Shown here: piece after piece, positions 45,109 to 54,318 of the stretch
Layout of the letters: every line of letters starts with the position of its first letter
Position numbering within the stretch: the first letter of the stretch is position 1
Assembly (NCBI RefSeq): GCF_030369675.1
Contig: NZ_CP128477.1
Location: forward strand, 1,736,001-1,800,000
DNA length: 64,000 nucleotides
Origin: Peteryoungia algae
GTDB lineage: Bacteria > Pseudomonadota > Alphaproteobacteria > Rhizobiales > Rhizobiaceae
Direction of reading: 5' to 3'
Translations under genes and position numbers: made by a program
The notes under the pieces: generated by a model
The model's input: the letters and a program-made list of their open reading frames with translations, nothing else
Told to the model about the DNA's origin: nothing
The model's database searches: none

Positions 45109-48066
45109 TCACAGGTTCAGTTTCTTGTTGTCGGGGTCGTAGAAGACCGGGCTGACGACCTCGGCCAGCACCTCCCCGCCCCGCAGGCCGTCCCAGACGA
45201 CAATCTTCTCGCCCAGTCGCTCGCGGCCGGATTTGAGGAAGGCGAGACCGATCATATGCCCGAGTGTCGGCGAATGGCAGACGGAGGAGACCCAACCCTG
45301 GTCATTGAGCGTCGACGGCTTGACGTTCTCTTTCAGCAGATGCGCACCCGCCTTGAACTCCTTGTCGTGGTCGACAGGCTTCAACCCGACGAGTTGCGGA
45401 CGGTCGGCGGCGGTGAGGCCAAAGCGGCTCGACAGGCGTTTGCCGATGAAGTCGGGCTTTTGCGTCGAGAGCATTTTTCCCAGGCCAACATCGTCAGGCG
45501 TCGTGCGGCCGTCGATTTCGCTGTGCGTGATGAAACCCTTTTCGATTCGCAACACGTTGAGCGCCTCGACACCATAGGCGCAGATGCCATGGGCCTTGCC
45601 GGCCGCCATGATCGCATCGGCGACGGCTTCGCCGGTATTGGCCGGCACCGCCACTTCAAAGGCCAGTTCGCCCGAGAAGGAAATGCGGAACAGCCGCGCC
45701 TTCAAGCCCCCCTTGAGCAGCACTTCGCGGGCCGAGAGGAAGGGGAAGGCCTCGTCGGAGATATCGTCTTCGATAATCTGTTCGAGGATGATCCGCGCCT
45801 TGGGACCCGCAACCGACATCTGCGCCCACTGATCGCTGGAGGAGACGAAGCGAACGTCGAGATCCGGCCAGAGAACCTGTGAGCAGAATTCCAGATGCGT
45901 CATCACCTCGCCGGCATAGGCCGTCGTTGTGGTCATGAAAAAATGCTCGTCCGACAGCCGGCTCGTCGTGCCGTCGTCGTAGATCATGCCGTCTTCGCGC
46001 AGCATCAGCCCGTAACGCGCCTTGCCGACGGGAAGCTTGAGGACGGCGTTGGAATAGATGCGATTGAGGAATTCAGCCGCGTCCTTGCCGAAGATCTCGA
46101 TCTTGCCGAGCGTCGAGACATCGCAGATCCCGGCGTTGGCCCTGACATTCAGCACTTCCCGGTCGACCGCCTCGCGCCAGGTCTTTTCGCCATCACGCGG
46201 GAACCAGGAGGAGCGGTACCAGAGGCCGGATTCGACGAAGACCGCACCGTTGCGCTTCGCCCAGCCATGCAGCGGCGAGGTGCGCACGGGCCGCGAGTGT
46301 TCTCCGCGCGAGGTACCCGCCATCGCCCCGAAGGAGACGGGCGTATAGAAGGGACGGAAGGTCGTGGTGCCAATCTCGGCCGGTGAAACACCGCGCATGC
46401 CAGCCATGATGCCGATAGTCGCGACATTACCGAGCTTGCCCTGGTCGGTCGCCATGCCGCCGGTCGTGTAGCGCTTGGTGTGCTCGACATGGCCCATGGC
46501 CTCGCTCTGGGCAAGGCCCAGGTCCTTCACATGCACATCGTTCTGGAAATCGACAAAGGCTTTTGCCCTGGCCCCGGGCACATACCAGAGCGGCGCGAAG
46601 GCAGCGTCGTATTCGCCCTCGACTTCAGGCACGTCGACCGTACCGACAAGGCGACCGAGATCACCAACCGCCTCATGCGCCTTCTCCGCTCCGTCGCGCA
46701 GCACAGCGGCAAGCGAAGCAAGCCCGGCAGCGGCGCCGGCAATTCGCAGCCCCTGGCCGACATCGGGCGCAAGAAAAGCCTGATGTTCGTCGGACCAGAC
46801 AGGCTTGGCGCCGCGCTGGCAGGCGAGATGGACGATCGGGCTGTAGCCGCCGCTCATGGCCAGCGCATCGCAGGCAATGTCTTCCTGATGGCCCATGCGC
46901 TCGACGAGCAGGCCCTTGATCCGGTGATAACCCTTGGTGTCGACGACGGCCCCACCGGTGATGATCCGCACGCCAGCGGGCGCAACATCCGAAGACTGGG
47001 CACGCCCGTCGATGATAGCAGCAACGCCAACACCGGCGGAGACCAGATCGGCGGCCGTGCGATAGCCCGCACCGCCATTGGTGAAGATGGCGACATTCTG
47101 GCCGGCGGCCACGCCATAGCGATTAAGATAGGTGCTGACGGCACCCGACGTCATCACACCCGGTCTGTCATTACCGCCGAAGACCAGCGGCCGCTCTTCC
47201 GCACCGGAAGCCAGGATCGCCCGCTTGGCGACGATGCGCCAGACACGCTCGACCGGAAGCTCGCTGGTTGGCTGCGCAACATGCTTCTGCACCTTTTCGA
47301 CGGCACCGAAGACATTGTCGTCATACCAGCCGAACACGGTGGTGCGCGGCATCAACGTGACATTGGAAAGGCTCTTCATTTCCGCGACGACGGAGGCTGC
47401 ATAGTCTGCGGCCGGCACGCCGCCGACAGTGACGCGCTCTGACAGCAGCGAACCACCCAGCACGAAACCTTCATCCGCCAGGATGACCCGAAGACCAGCC
47501 CGGGCCGCAGCCCGCGCCGCCATCAGACCGGCGGGGCCTGCCCCGATTACCAGCAGGTCGCAATGCGCCCAGGCCTTTTCGTAGCGATCGGGATCCGGCA
47601 GGAACGGCGTCTTGCCGAGGCCGGCCGCCTTGCGGATGATCGGCTCGTAGAGCTTCTCCCAGAAGGCTTTCGGCCACATGAAGGTCTTGTAGTAGAAGCC
47701 GGCCGAGAGAAATGGCGACAGCAGGCTGTTGACCGAGCCGATATCGTATTTCAGGGACGGCCAGCGGTTCTGGCTGTGGGCCTCGAGCCCCTGATAGAGC
47801 TCGGCGACAGTGGCCCGCGTATTGGGCTCCGTGCGACCGTCCTTGCCGATCGTGACGAGCGCATTCGGTTCCGCCGAACCCGCCGTCACGATACCGCGCG
47901 GGCGGTGATACTTGAACGACCGCCCGACCAGCATCTGGTCATTGGCGATCAAGGCAGAGGCCAGCGTATCGCCTTCATAGCCCGTGTAAGTCTGGCCATC
48001 GAACGAGAAAGAGAGGGTGCGGGCGCGGTTGACGAGCCCGCCGGATGAGAGGCGATATCCGGTCAT
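45109..48066 (-). CDS. soxA: Sarcosine oxidase alpha subunit
   Basis: 985 residues. Order: an N-terminal 2Fe-2S-ferredoxin-like fold without Cys ligands (FSFDGQTYTGYEGDTLASALIAN), an NAD-binding Rossmann domain (GAGPAGLMAARAAARAGLRV, ALASGAEERPLVFGGNDRPG), and a C-terminal GcvT folate-binding domain (GKIEIFGKDAAEFLNRIYSN, YGVEALNVLRIEKGFITHSEIDGR). It oxidises sarcosine to glycine with SoxB and hands the C1 unit to folate. The start overlaps the soxD stop as ATGA. Confidence 0.97.
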   Translation of the reverse strand: MTGYRLSSGGLVNRARTLSFSFDGQTYTGYEGDTLASALIANDQMLVGRSFKYHRPRGIVTAGSAEPNALVTIGKDGRTEPNTRATVAELYQGLEAHSQNRWPSLKYDIGSVNSLLSPFLSAGFYYKTFMWPKAFWEKLYEPIIRKAAGLGKTPFLPDPDRYEKAWAHCDLLVIGAGPAGLMAARAAARAGLRVILADEGFVLGGSLLSERVTVGGVPAADYAASVVAEMKSLSNVTLMPRTTVFGWYDDNVFGAVEKVQKHVAQPTSELPVERVWRIVAKRAILASGAEERPLVFGGNDRPGVMTSGAVSTYLNRYGVAAGQNVAIFTNGGAGYRTAADLVSAGVGVAAIIDGRAQSSDVAPAGVRIITGGAVVDTKGYHRIKGLLVERMGHQEDIACDALAMSGGYSPIVHLACQRGAKPVWSDEHQAFLAPDVGQGLRIAGAAAGLASLAAVLRDGAEKAHEAVGDLGRLVGTVDVPEVEGEYDAAFAPLWYVPGARAKAFVDFQNDVHVKDLGLAQSEAMGHVEHTKRYTTGGMATDQGKLGNVATIGIMAGMRGVSPAEIGTTTFRPFYTPVSFGAMAGTSRGEHSRPVRTSPLHGWAKRNGAVFVESGLWYRSSWFPRDGEKTWREAVDREVLNVRANAGICDVSTLGKIEIFGKDAAEFLNRIYSNAVLKLPVGKARYGLMLREDGMIYDDGTTSRLSDEHFFMTTTTAYAGEVMTHLEFCSQVLWPDLDVRFVSSSDQWAQMSVAGPKARIILEQIIEDDISDEAFPFLSAREVLLKGGLKARLFRISFSGELAFEVAVPANTGEAVADAIMAAGKAHGICAYGVEALNVLRIEKGFITHSEIDGRTTPDDVGLGKMLSTQKPDFIGKRLSSRFGLTAADRPQLVGLKPVDHDKEFKAGAHLLKENVKPSTLNDQGWVSSVCHSPTLGHMIGLAFLKSGRERLGEKIVVWDGLRGGEVLAEVVSPVFYDPDNKKLNL

Positions 48067-48344
48067 CGCGCGGCCTCCCTGGCGTATCCGCTCGCGTCGG
48101 TGACACTATAGACCTCGTGGCTCGCGGCATTGCCCCGCTCGACCACCAGCCAGCGGCGGCAGCCGGCCGAGTGGTGCCAGTGCTCCATGATCCGGCCCTT
48201 CGGATTATCGCGGAGGAAGACGTAAGCGTTCCAGGCATTGTCAGGCGCACCGGGCGCCGGACGGACCGGGCTCGCATCGCCACGAATGCTGAACTCTTCC
48301 TTGGGACGGACGCCGCAATGCGGACAGGTGATCAGGCTTGCCAT
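48063..48344 (-). CDS. soxD: Sarcosine oxidase delta subunit
   Basis: 93 residues from the ATG at 48344; upstream in-frame sequence does not fit the family. LITCPHCGVRPKEEFS with CxxC and EHWHHSAGCRRWLVVERG carry the zinc ligands. It is the small structural subunit of the tetramer and overlaps soxA by four bases. Confidence 0.95.
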   Translation of the reverse strand: MASLITCPHCGVRPKEEFSIRGDASPVRPAPGAPDNAWNAYVFLRDNPKGRIMEHWHHSAGCRRWLVVERGNAASHEVYSVTDASGYAREAAR

Positions 48345-48354
48345 GGCGATTGTC

Positions 48355-49608
48355 TCAATGCAGGTTCGGTTGTGGACCCTTGCCGCCTTCGTCGACGGCA
48401 AAGCCGCGTTCGAAGCGATCAAGGCGCAAGAGGCGGGCCACGGGATGGGCCTCGTTCTTGGCGATCAGATGCGCAAAGCAGAAGCCCGACGCCGGCGTCG
48501 CCTTGAACCCCCCGTAGCACCAGCCGCAATTCAGGTAGAGATTGTCGATCGGCGTGCGATCGATGATCGGCGAGCCATCCATCGACATGTCCATGGCGCC
48601 ACCCCAGGCCCGCAGCACGCGAACCCGCGACAGGCCGGGGATCAACGACACGCCCTCCTCGATCGTATGCTCGACGGTCGCGAGATTGCCGCGCTGGGCA
48701 TAGGAGGAATAGTAATCGATATCGGCGCCGAAGACCAAGCCGCCCTTGTCGGACTGCGAGATATAGAAGTGTCCTGCGCCATAGGTGATGACATTGTCGA
48801 TGACGGGCTTGATGCCTTCCGACACGAAGGCCTGCAGCACATGAGTTTCGATCGGGAGATCGAGGCCCGCCATCTTGCCGGTGACGGAGGTGTGGCCGGC
48901 GGTCGCCATTGCCAGCTTGTTGCAGCCGATGAAGCCCTTTGTCGTCTCGACGCCGGTCACTTGCCCGAGTTCATCGCGTCGGATGCCGGTCACTTCGCAA
49001 TGCTGGATCAGATCGACACCACGCTCGTCCGCCCCGCGCCCATAGCCCCAGGCAACGGCATCATGGCGCGCCGTGCCGCCGCGCTTTTGCAGGAGGCCAC
49101 CGAGGATGGGGAAACGCGCATGGTCGAAGTTGAGATAGGGCATCATCGAGCGCACCTGCTCGCGGTCGAGCAATTCGGCGGCGACCCCATGCATCATCAT
49201 CGCATTGCCGCGCCGCGCATAGGCGTCGCGCTGCCCGTCCGTGTGGAAGAGATTGACGATACCACGCTGCGAAACCATGGCATTGTAGTTGAAGTCCTGC
49301 TCCAGCCCTTCCCACAGCTTCATCGACAGCTCGTAGAAGGGCTCGTTGCCCTCCAGCATGTAATTCGAGCGGATGATCGTGGTGTTTCGCCCGACATTGC
49401 CGCCGCCGAGATAGCCCTTCTCGATCACGGCGACATTGGTAATGCCGAATTCCTTGGCAAGGTAGTAGGCGGTCGCCAGACCATGCCCGCCACCACCGAC
49501 GATAACAACGTCGTAATGCGGCTTGGGCTGCGGCTCACGCCACATCGGCGCCCAGTTCCGGTTGCCGGAAAGCGCCTGGCGGAAGATCGAAAGGGCGGAA
49601 TAACGCAT
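48355..49608 (-). CDS. soxB: Sarcosine oxidase beta subunit
   Basis: 417 residues. The FAD motif VVIVGGGGHGLATAYYLA is at about residues 34-51. His182 in GGTARHDAVAWGYGR is the likely covalent FMN attachment site by family analogy. WGGAMDMSMDGSPIID and CGWCYGGFKATPASG are typical. It heads the soxBDAG run; the promoter should be in 49609-49803, which it shares with the divergent cysQ gene. Confidence 0.97.
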   Translation of the reverse strand: MRYSALSIFRQALSGNRNWAPMWREPQPKPHYDVVIVGGGGHGLATAYYLAKEFGITNVAVIEKGYLGGGNVGRNTTIIRSNYMLEGNEPFYELSMKLWEGLEQDFNYNAMVSQRGIVNLFHTDGQRDAYARRGNAMMMHGVAAELLDREQVRSMMPYLNFDHARFPILGGLLQKRGGTARHDAVAWGYGRGADERGVDLIQHCEVTGIRRDELGQVTGVETTKGFIGCNKLAMATAGHTSVTGKMAGLDLPIETHVLQAFVSEGIKPVIDNVITYGAGHFYISQSDKGGLVFGADIDYYSSYAQRGNLATVEHTIEEGVSLIPGLSRVRVLRAWGGAMDMSMDGSPIIDRTPIDNLYLNCGWCYGGFKATPASGFCFAHLIAKNEAHPVARLLRLDRFERGFAVDEGGKGPQPNLH

Positions 49609-49803
49609 CGAACAACCTCTGCAAATGTCGCGTCACATTCGCATAGGCATCATAAAGAGCAAGCGCGATCAGGACAAAAACCATGCTGTTTGAGACATGC
49701 GCCACAGGTTTCGTCGCAGTGCAGCACAGAAACATCAGACGAGTTTGGCTTGCTACGACAACGCGCACTTCCAAAGTGCATGCCACAGCGGTAAACCGGA
49801 GAC

Positions 49804-50631
49804 ATGACGCTCGGGAGCCCGATGCAGGTGCATGACAAGACAGACATTCTGAAACTCTTCGAAGACAGCGCGATCGCCGCAGGCCACCTCATCCTCGACG
49901 TTTACAGGGCGGGCGCCGAGGTCCGCCTGAAGGGCGACAGGTCGCCTGTGACGGAGGCCGACGAGAAAGCCGAACGCCTGATTCTGGACGCGCTCTCACG
50001 CCATCTGCCCGGCATACCGGTCGTCGCGGAGGAAGAAGTCGCAGCCGGCCGCATCCCCGACATTTCCGCCGGTCGCTTCATTCTGGTCGACCCACTCGAC
50101 GGCACCCGCGAATTCATCGGCGGCCACGACGATTTCACCGTCAACATCGCGCTGATCGAATATGGTGCGCCCGTCTTGGGCGTCGTCCATGCCCCTGCCC
50201 TCGGCACGCTTTATCTGGGCGGCACGGGCAAGGCCGAGAAACTTGCAATCGATGCCGAAGGCCGCGTCACGATGCGCCACGAGATCGCCGTGCGCTCGCA
50301 ACATACCAGGCCCTCCGCACTGGTTTCCCGGTCCCACAATTGCGATGCCACCGACGCCTATATCAAGAAAGCGGAGATCCTGGAGCGCAAGGCGGTCGGA
50401 TCCTCGCTGAAATTCTGCCTCGTCGCCGAAGGAGCCGCCGATATCTATCCCCGCTTCGGACCCACGATGGAATGGGATACGGCTGCCGGCGACGCCGTGC
50501 TGCGGGCGGCGGGCGGCATGGTGTCGACCGAAGACGGGGCACCGCTCACCTATGGCAAACGATTGCCTGGCCTCCGCGCCTTCGAGAATCCGGCCTTCAT
50601 AGCAACCGGGCATCCGCAGGAGCGGGGATGA
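49804..50631 (+). CDS. cysQ: 3'(2'),5'-bisphosphate nucleotidase CysQ
   Basis: 275 residues from the ATG at 49804; an ATG at 49822 with GGGAG upstream is an equally good start. It dephosphorylates adenosine 3',5'-bisphosphate from sulfate assimilation. Inositol-monophosphatase-fold metal motifs are VAEEEV, DPLDGTREF and EWDTAAGDAVL. It is divergent from soxB. Confidence 0.94.
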   Translation: MTLGSPMQVHDKTDILKLFEDSAIAAGHLILDVYRAGAEVRLKGDRSPVTEADEKAERLILDALSRHLPGIPVVAEEEVAAGRIPDISAGRFILVDPLDGTREFIGGHDDFTVNIALIEYGAPVLGVVHAPALGTLYLGGTGKAEKLAIDAEGRVTMRHEIAVRSQHTRPSALVSRSHNCDATDAYIKKAEILERKAVGSSLKFCLVAEGAADIYPRFGPTMEWDTAAGDAVLRAAGGMVSTEDGAPLTYGKRLPGLRAFENPAFIATGHPQERG

Positions 50632-50755
50632 CTTCGAGATAAAGGCAAGGAAAATCAACGGGGAGACGTGGTTTTCATCCCCCGCCTCCCGACATGCCTC
50701 AGACTTTCTCCTTCCATCGCGCTGCGTCTCGCAGCCCAACCGTGAAGGAGAGACC

Positions 50756-51781
50756 ATGACCGACGCCACAGCCAATCTCGACTTGCCCTTCATCCTGCCC
50801 GCCCAGGCGCAGAAGCACGTGACACACAATGAGGCACTCCAGCGGCTCGATGCCTTGGTGCAGCTGGTTGTTGCGACAAGTGCTGAGAGCCCTCCGGCCG
50901 ACCCCGCCGAAGGGCAGATCCATTGGGTCACGGCCCCGGAGACCGGCCCCTGGACCGGCAGAGCAGAAAGCCTTGCGCTCTTTCAGGACGGTGTCTGGGT
51001 CTTCATCCCTCCACGACAGGGCTGGACCGCCTTCTTCCTCGACGATGCAAGGCTGAAGATCTTCAACGGAGCCGAATGGATCGAGCAGCCGCTGCCGACG
51101 GAAACCCAGTTCGAGCGGCTGGGCATCGCGGCCACGCCAGACAGCTACAACAGGCTCTCCCTGTGCTCACCCGCGAGCCTGTTCAGTCACGCCGGCGGCA
51201 GCCACCGCCTGACAGTCAACAAATCAGGCATTGCGGAAACGGCAAGCCTGATCTTCCAGTCCAATTGGCAGGGGCGGGCCGAGATGGGACTTGCGGGCGA
51301 AGACCGATTCTCCCTCAAGGTCAATGGCGACGTGACAGGCTGGCGCCAGGCGGTGAGCATCACGCCGGAAGGTTATGTCCGCCACGACCAGCGGCCGCTT
51401 GTGCGCGCCTCACTTGCGCCAGCAACACTCACGCCGGCAGCCGGCAGCTTCACCGGCTTCGATATCCTGCACCTCTCGGGCGGCGATATCGCCCTCGGCT
51501 CTCCCCTGCCGTCGGGCAACGGACATCCCCTCGTCGTTCCCGCGTCAGGCTATTACCTGCTCTCGCTCACGGTCGCTGCGATCAGCATCGGAAGCCATAA
51601 GCTGCATGTCAGCCGCAACGGCTCTGCCGATATTTTGAGCCACGTTGGCGGCGCAGGAACATCCAGCACGATGGCACTGGTCTGGCTCGATGTCACCGAC
51701 ACTGTGGCACTGCGCCACGAGGGCACGACCCAGTATGAGTTCGGTTATGGCAAGACGGAGATCAGTCTGGCCTTGCTGTGA
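50756..51781 (+). CDS. DUF2793 protein (tail-fibre/GTA-type), orphan
   Basis: 341 residues. The first ~90 are DUF2793: LDLPFILPAQAQKHVTHNEALQRLDALVQL, then EGQIHWVTAP and GWTAFFLDDARLKIFNGAEW. The remainder looks like a beta-rich, C1q/TNF-like or trimer-forming domain (DILHLSGGDIALGSPLPSGNG...). DUF2793 proteins occur in prophages and in gene-transfer-agent tail fibres of alphaproteobacteria. No other phage or GTA gene is nearby. GAAGGAGAGACC precedes the ATG, and a strong terminator follows at 51801, so it is a single-gene unit. Confidence 0.85.
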   Translation: MTDATANLDLPFILPAQAQKHVTHNEALQRLDALVQLVVATSAESPPADPAEGQIHWVTAPETGPWTGRAESLALFQDGVWVFIPPRQGWTAFFLDDARLKIFNGAEWIEQPLPTETQFERLGIAATPDSYNRLSLCSPASLFSHAGGSHRLTVNKSGIAETASLIFQSNWQGRAEMGLAGEDRFSLKVNGDVTGWRQAVSITPEGYVRHDQRPLVRASLAPATLTPAAGSFTGFDILHLSGGDIALGSPLPSGNGHPLVVPASGYYLLSLTVAAISIGSHKLHVSRNGSADILSHVGGAGTSSTMALVWLDVTDTVALRHEGTTQYEFGYGKTEISLALL

Positions 51782-51800
51782 AAGCAGACGCCGGAACGAC

Positions 51801-51829
51801 AAAGGCGCCGCTGAGATGGCGGCGCCTTT
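51801..51829 (+). terminator. Bidirectional terminator between DUF2793 and LuxR genes
   Basis: AAAGGCGCCGC and GCGGCGCCTTT form a perfect 11-bp stem around a seven-base loop. It stands between two convergent genes and can serve both. Confidence 0.85.
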
Positions 51830-51855
51830 GTATATAATGCGGAATCTGTCCGCCC

Positions 51856-52596
51856 TCAGAGCAGGCGATATCGACAGGCGCGCGCAACCGCCTGCATGCG
51901 GTTGACCGCCTCAAGCTTGCGCATCGCACTCTTCAGGTAGCTGACGACCGTATGGCTGGAAATGTCGAGAATGATGGCGATTTCGTCGCTGCTCTTGCCC
52001 GCCGCCGACCAGCGCAGGCATTCGACCTCGCGGGCGGACAGCTTCTCCTTCGGCCCGAGCCTTGGAACAAGTGCCTCGACGCCGGCATCGAGCAACTCCA
52101 TCACGCTCAGCAGAAGTTCCGCGATTTCCTTGCGGTCCGGCGCGGTCTCCCGTCCGGAAAAGACCAGAACATACTGGGTCTGGTTCCGGTCATACAGGCC
52201 GTAGGCCAGCGAGCCACCAAGGTCGAATGGCTGGAAATGCGGCGCAACAGGCTGGCGCGCCTCCGAGCCAGCGGTCCCAAGGAAAAGATTGTCCTCGGTA
52301 TAGATTGGCAGGAGCGAATTCTTGATCCGTGCAACAAGCTGGCTTCGGGCATAGACCTCCGCCGCCTCATAGGCGAGTCGCAGTTCGTCCGGCCAGGTGC
52401 AGACGATCAGGTTTGCAGAAAACTCCGGGCTGTCCGCCTTGGGAAAGCGTGCGAGCATGCAGTGTCGGAAACCGTGCTGACGGCCGAGCGCGAAGAGTTC
52501 GCGTCCCCACGTACCCGTGGAGAGCGCTTCGCTCTGAAAAACGGCGTCACCGTCACCAAAACTGTGACTGCGCGTCACATCGGTTGGCCTGAACAT
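51856..52596 (-). CDS. LuxR-family regulator (solo) with autoinducer-binding-like domain
   Basis: 246 residues from the ATG at 52596, chosen for AAAGGAG four bases ahead. The N-terminal ~160 residues resemble the autoinducer-binding domain of rhizobial LuxR proteins (WGRELFALGRQHGFRHCMLARFP, ELRLAYEAAEVYARSQLVARI). The C-terminal HTH is LSAREVECLRWSAAGKSSDEIAIILDISSHTVVSYLKSAMRKL. No luxI-type synthase is in the window. The ligand, if any, is unknown. Three inverted repeats lie between it and sciP. Confidence 0.88.
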   Translation of the reverse strand: MFRPTDVTRSHSFGDGDAVFQSEALSTGTWGRELFALGRQHGFRHCMLARFPKADSPEFSANLIVCTWPDELRLAYEAAEVYARSQLVARIKNSLLPIYTEDNLFLGTAGSEARQPVAPHFQPFDLGGSLAYGLYDRNQTQYVLVFSGRETAPDRKEIAELLLSVMELLDAGVEALVPRLGPKEKLSAREVECLRWSAAGKSSDEIAIILDISSHTVVSYLKSAMRKLEAVNRMQAVARACRYRLL

Positions 52597-52612
52597 AGAA
52601 CTCCTTTTCGAC

Positions 52613-52723
52613 CGGACGCATCGTCCGATCGGGATATGAATGTTTATGGACATTGCTTCGTTCCACGAAGGAACGGGTATCGGCTGGGCCTGTCGCCGGT
52701 CTTGCGGTCCATATGTGGACCGC
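52613..52723. promoter_or_regulatory. Cluster of three dyads between the LuxR solo and sciP
   Basis: Three inverted repeats occur in 111 bases: CGGACG-CAT-CGTCCG (52613-52627), CGTTCC-ACGAA-GGAACG (52659-52675) and GCGGTCCA-TATG-TGGACCGC (52704-52723). The last has perfect 8-bp arms and the 20-bp size of lux-box operators. They precede the LuxR gene. The rest of 52597-53001 is AT-richer toward sciP and includes a GAGTC methylation-type site at 52995. Confidence 0.45.
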
Positions 52724-53001
52724 CATGCATGACAGATTTACGCTGGACCGACAGGTCGATCCGCGCCCTTGGCATTGAAGAGACACCAATGCCACAGATG
52801 CCGCAAGCGGACCAGTCACCCTTCACGCATAACTCCTATGCAATTGCCGCAAGTTTAATCAAGTTGTCGCAATTCGGGCGAACCCCGTCAGGGGCATGGT
52901 CAGGGAAATTATTATCAAATGCTTACAATGCGCTTAGGCAAATTTTAAAGCATCGGTCCTAGGATGAGGGTGTGTGGTCTTGAGTATGTATAGAGAGTCC
53001 A

Positions 53002-53277
53002 ATGACCGAAATGATCCGCCCACGAGTGAAATATGTCATCGGCCCCGATGGCAGCCCCCTGACGATTGCCGATCTTCCACCGGCCAACACGCGCCGCTGG
53101 GTGATCCGCCGTAAGGCCGAGGTTGTCGCGGCTGTGCGTGGTGGCCTGTTGAGCCTGGAAGAAGCGTGCGAGCGCTATACCCTGACGGTCGAGGAATTCC
53201 TCTCCTGGCAGTCTTCGATCAATGATCACGGCCTTCCCGGCCTGCGCACCACCCGTATTCAGCAGTATCGCCATTGA
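53002..53277 (+). CDS. sciP: CtrA inhibitor SciP (DUF1153)
   Basis: 91 residues, nearly all the family domain. PRVKYVIGPDGSPLTIADLPPANTRRWVIRRKAEVVAAVRGGLLSLEEACERYTLTVEEFLSWQ contains the HTH that contacts CtrA and DNA. In Caulobacter SciP blocks CtrA-activated transcription in G1. Here it lies 1.8 kb from ctrA on the same strand. A GAGTC site sits just before the ATG, so CcrM methylation may affect it. Confidence 0.93.
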   Translation: MTEMIRPRVKYVIGPDGSPLTIADLPPANTRRWVIRRKAEVVAAVRGGLLSLEEACERYTLTVEEFLSWQSSINDHGLPGLRTTRIQQYRH

Positions 53278-53285
53278 TCAATTAG

Positions 53286-53304
53286 GTGCCGGCTGGCCCG
53301 GCAC
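53286..53304 (+). terminator. Hairpin after sciP
   Basis: GTGCCGG-CTGGC-CCGGCAC is a perfect 7-bp stem nine bases beyond the sciP stop. A short T-run comes some ten bases later, so termination strength is uncertain. Confidence 0.5.
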
Positions 53305-53364
53305 GACAAGCCAATTTTTCCAGACCCCATCCTGAACCGGCACGGCGCACCCCGCCTGCCGGTT

Positions 53365-53862
53365 TCATGTTTTCTGGATGCCTCCGCGACGTCCAAGGGC
53401 ACTCAAAGCCGCGACGGCGAGGCTGGAGCCGGCATAGAACCACAGGCCCGGCTGCGTAAAAGCCTCCGCCAGACCACTGGTTTTTGTCGCGAAGATGACG
53501 ATCGCCACCAGAAGAACGTCCATCATCGACCACTTCGACAGAGCCGGCAGAAGCCGCGCCAGCGCGTCAGGCCGGGCCGGCTGGCTGCCGGCGATCTCCT
53601 CGGCGGCGACGAGAAGGATCTTGACGAGCGGAAAGACGACGGAAACCAGCGCCACCAGGACCGCAAGCGCACCATCACCTCCGTCCCACAGCGAAACGAC
53701 CACCTCGATCAGTGAAGCATCCGTCGAGAAAACGTAGAAACTTTCGAACCGCATCAGCGGCAGGGTGATGCCGAGGGCGAATGAAATCGAAGCCCCGATG
53801 AGAAGAAACGCCTTCAACCAGATAAGCAAGCCGTTCCCCTTCTCCGTCGAACACAGCGTCAC
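53365..53862 (-). CDS. PqiA-family inner-membrane protein
   Basis: 165 residues from a GTG at 53862; a TTG 11 codons on (LLIWLK) has a better ribosome site (AAGGGG) and could be the true start. Four helices are seen (about 14-35, 62-82, 110-130, 138-158). SFALGITLPLMRFESFYVFS and SLWDGGDGALAVLVALVSVVFPLVKILL match paraquat-inducible protein A domains. PqiA proteins take part in lipid transport and envelope integrity; this half-size form has one domain. Confidence 0.85.
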   Translation of the reverse strand: MTLCSTEKGNGLLIWLKAFLLIGASISFALGITLPLMRFESFYVFSTDASLIEVVVSLWDGGDGALAVLVALVSVVFPLVKILLVAAEEIAGSQPARPDALARLLPALSKWSMMDVLLVAIVIFATKTSGLAEAFTQPGLWFYAGSSLAVAALSALGRRGGIQKT

Positions 53863-53935
53863 CCGCAGACGCGTTGCCGGCCGGCGCGGGCGGATGTTAA
53901 TCAGAAGCGATCAAATCCGGCAACAAGAGGCTGAT

Positions 53936-54220
53936 ATGCAGATCAACAGCGAAGAAGCAGGCTCCGGCGGCCGCTATGTCGGACGAATCGATGGCATTGA
54001 GGATCCGGCCATCATGACCTTTTCCCGTGCCTCGGCGACACTGATCATCATCGATCACACCGAGGTCCCCGGCGCGATGCGCGGCCAGGGTGCCGGGCTG
54101 GCACTCGCGGAATTTGCCGTCGAGGCGGCCCGCAAGGGCGGCTGGAAGATTATCCCGCTCTGCCCCTTCATGAAGGCGCAGATGGATCGTCACCCCGATT
54201 GGAACGACGTGCGCCAATAA
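53936..54220 (+). CDS. Small GNAT-type acetyltransferase (NATD1/YidJ-like)
   Basis: 94 residues from the ATG at 53936, with AAGAGG upstream; longer in-frame starts run through sequence opposite pqiA and are not family-like. The acetyl-CoA loop is RGQGAGLALAEFAVE, preceded by IIDHTEVPGAM and followed by IIPLCPFMKAQMDRHPDW. It probably acetylates a small molecule or protein; the substrate is unknown. Confidence 0.9.
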   Translation: MQINSEEAGSGGRYVGRIDGIEDPAIMTFSRASATLIIIDHTEVPGAMRGQGAGLALAEFAVEAARKGGWKIIPLCPFMKAQMDRHPDWNDVRQ

Positions 54221-54249
54221 TACACGGTCAGTAGCCCCATAGACGAACG

Positions 54250-54282
54250 AAGGCGGACGCAGGGTAACCCGCGACCGCCTTT
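54250..54282. terminator. Hairpin between the GNAT and fliJ genes
   Basis: AAGGCGG and CCGCCTT pair around an inner GGGT/ACCC stem. It lies between convergent genes and has T-rich flanks on the plus strand (TTTCTT). Confidence 0.7.
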
Positions 54283-54318
54283 CTTATGGAAATCACAACC
54301 AGTCTGAACCGTTTCAGC

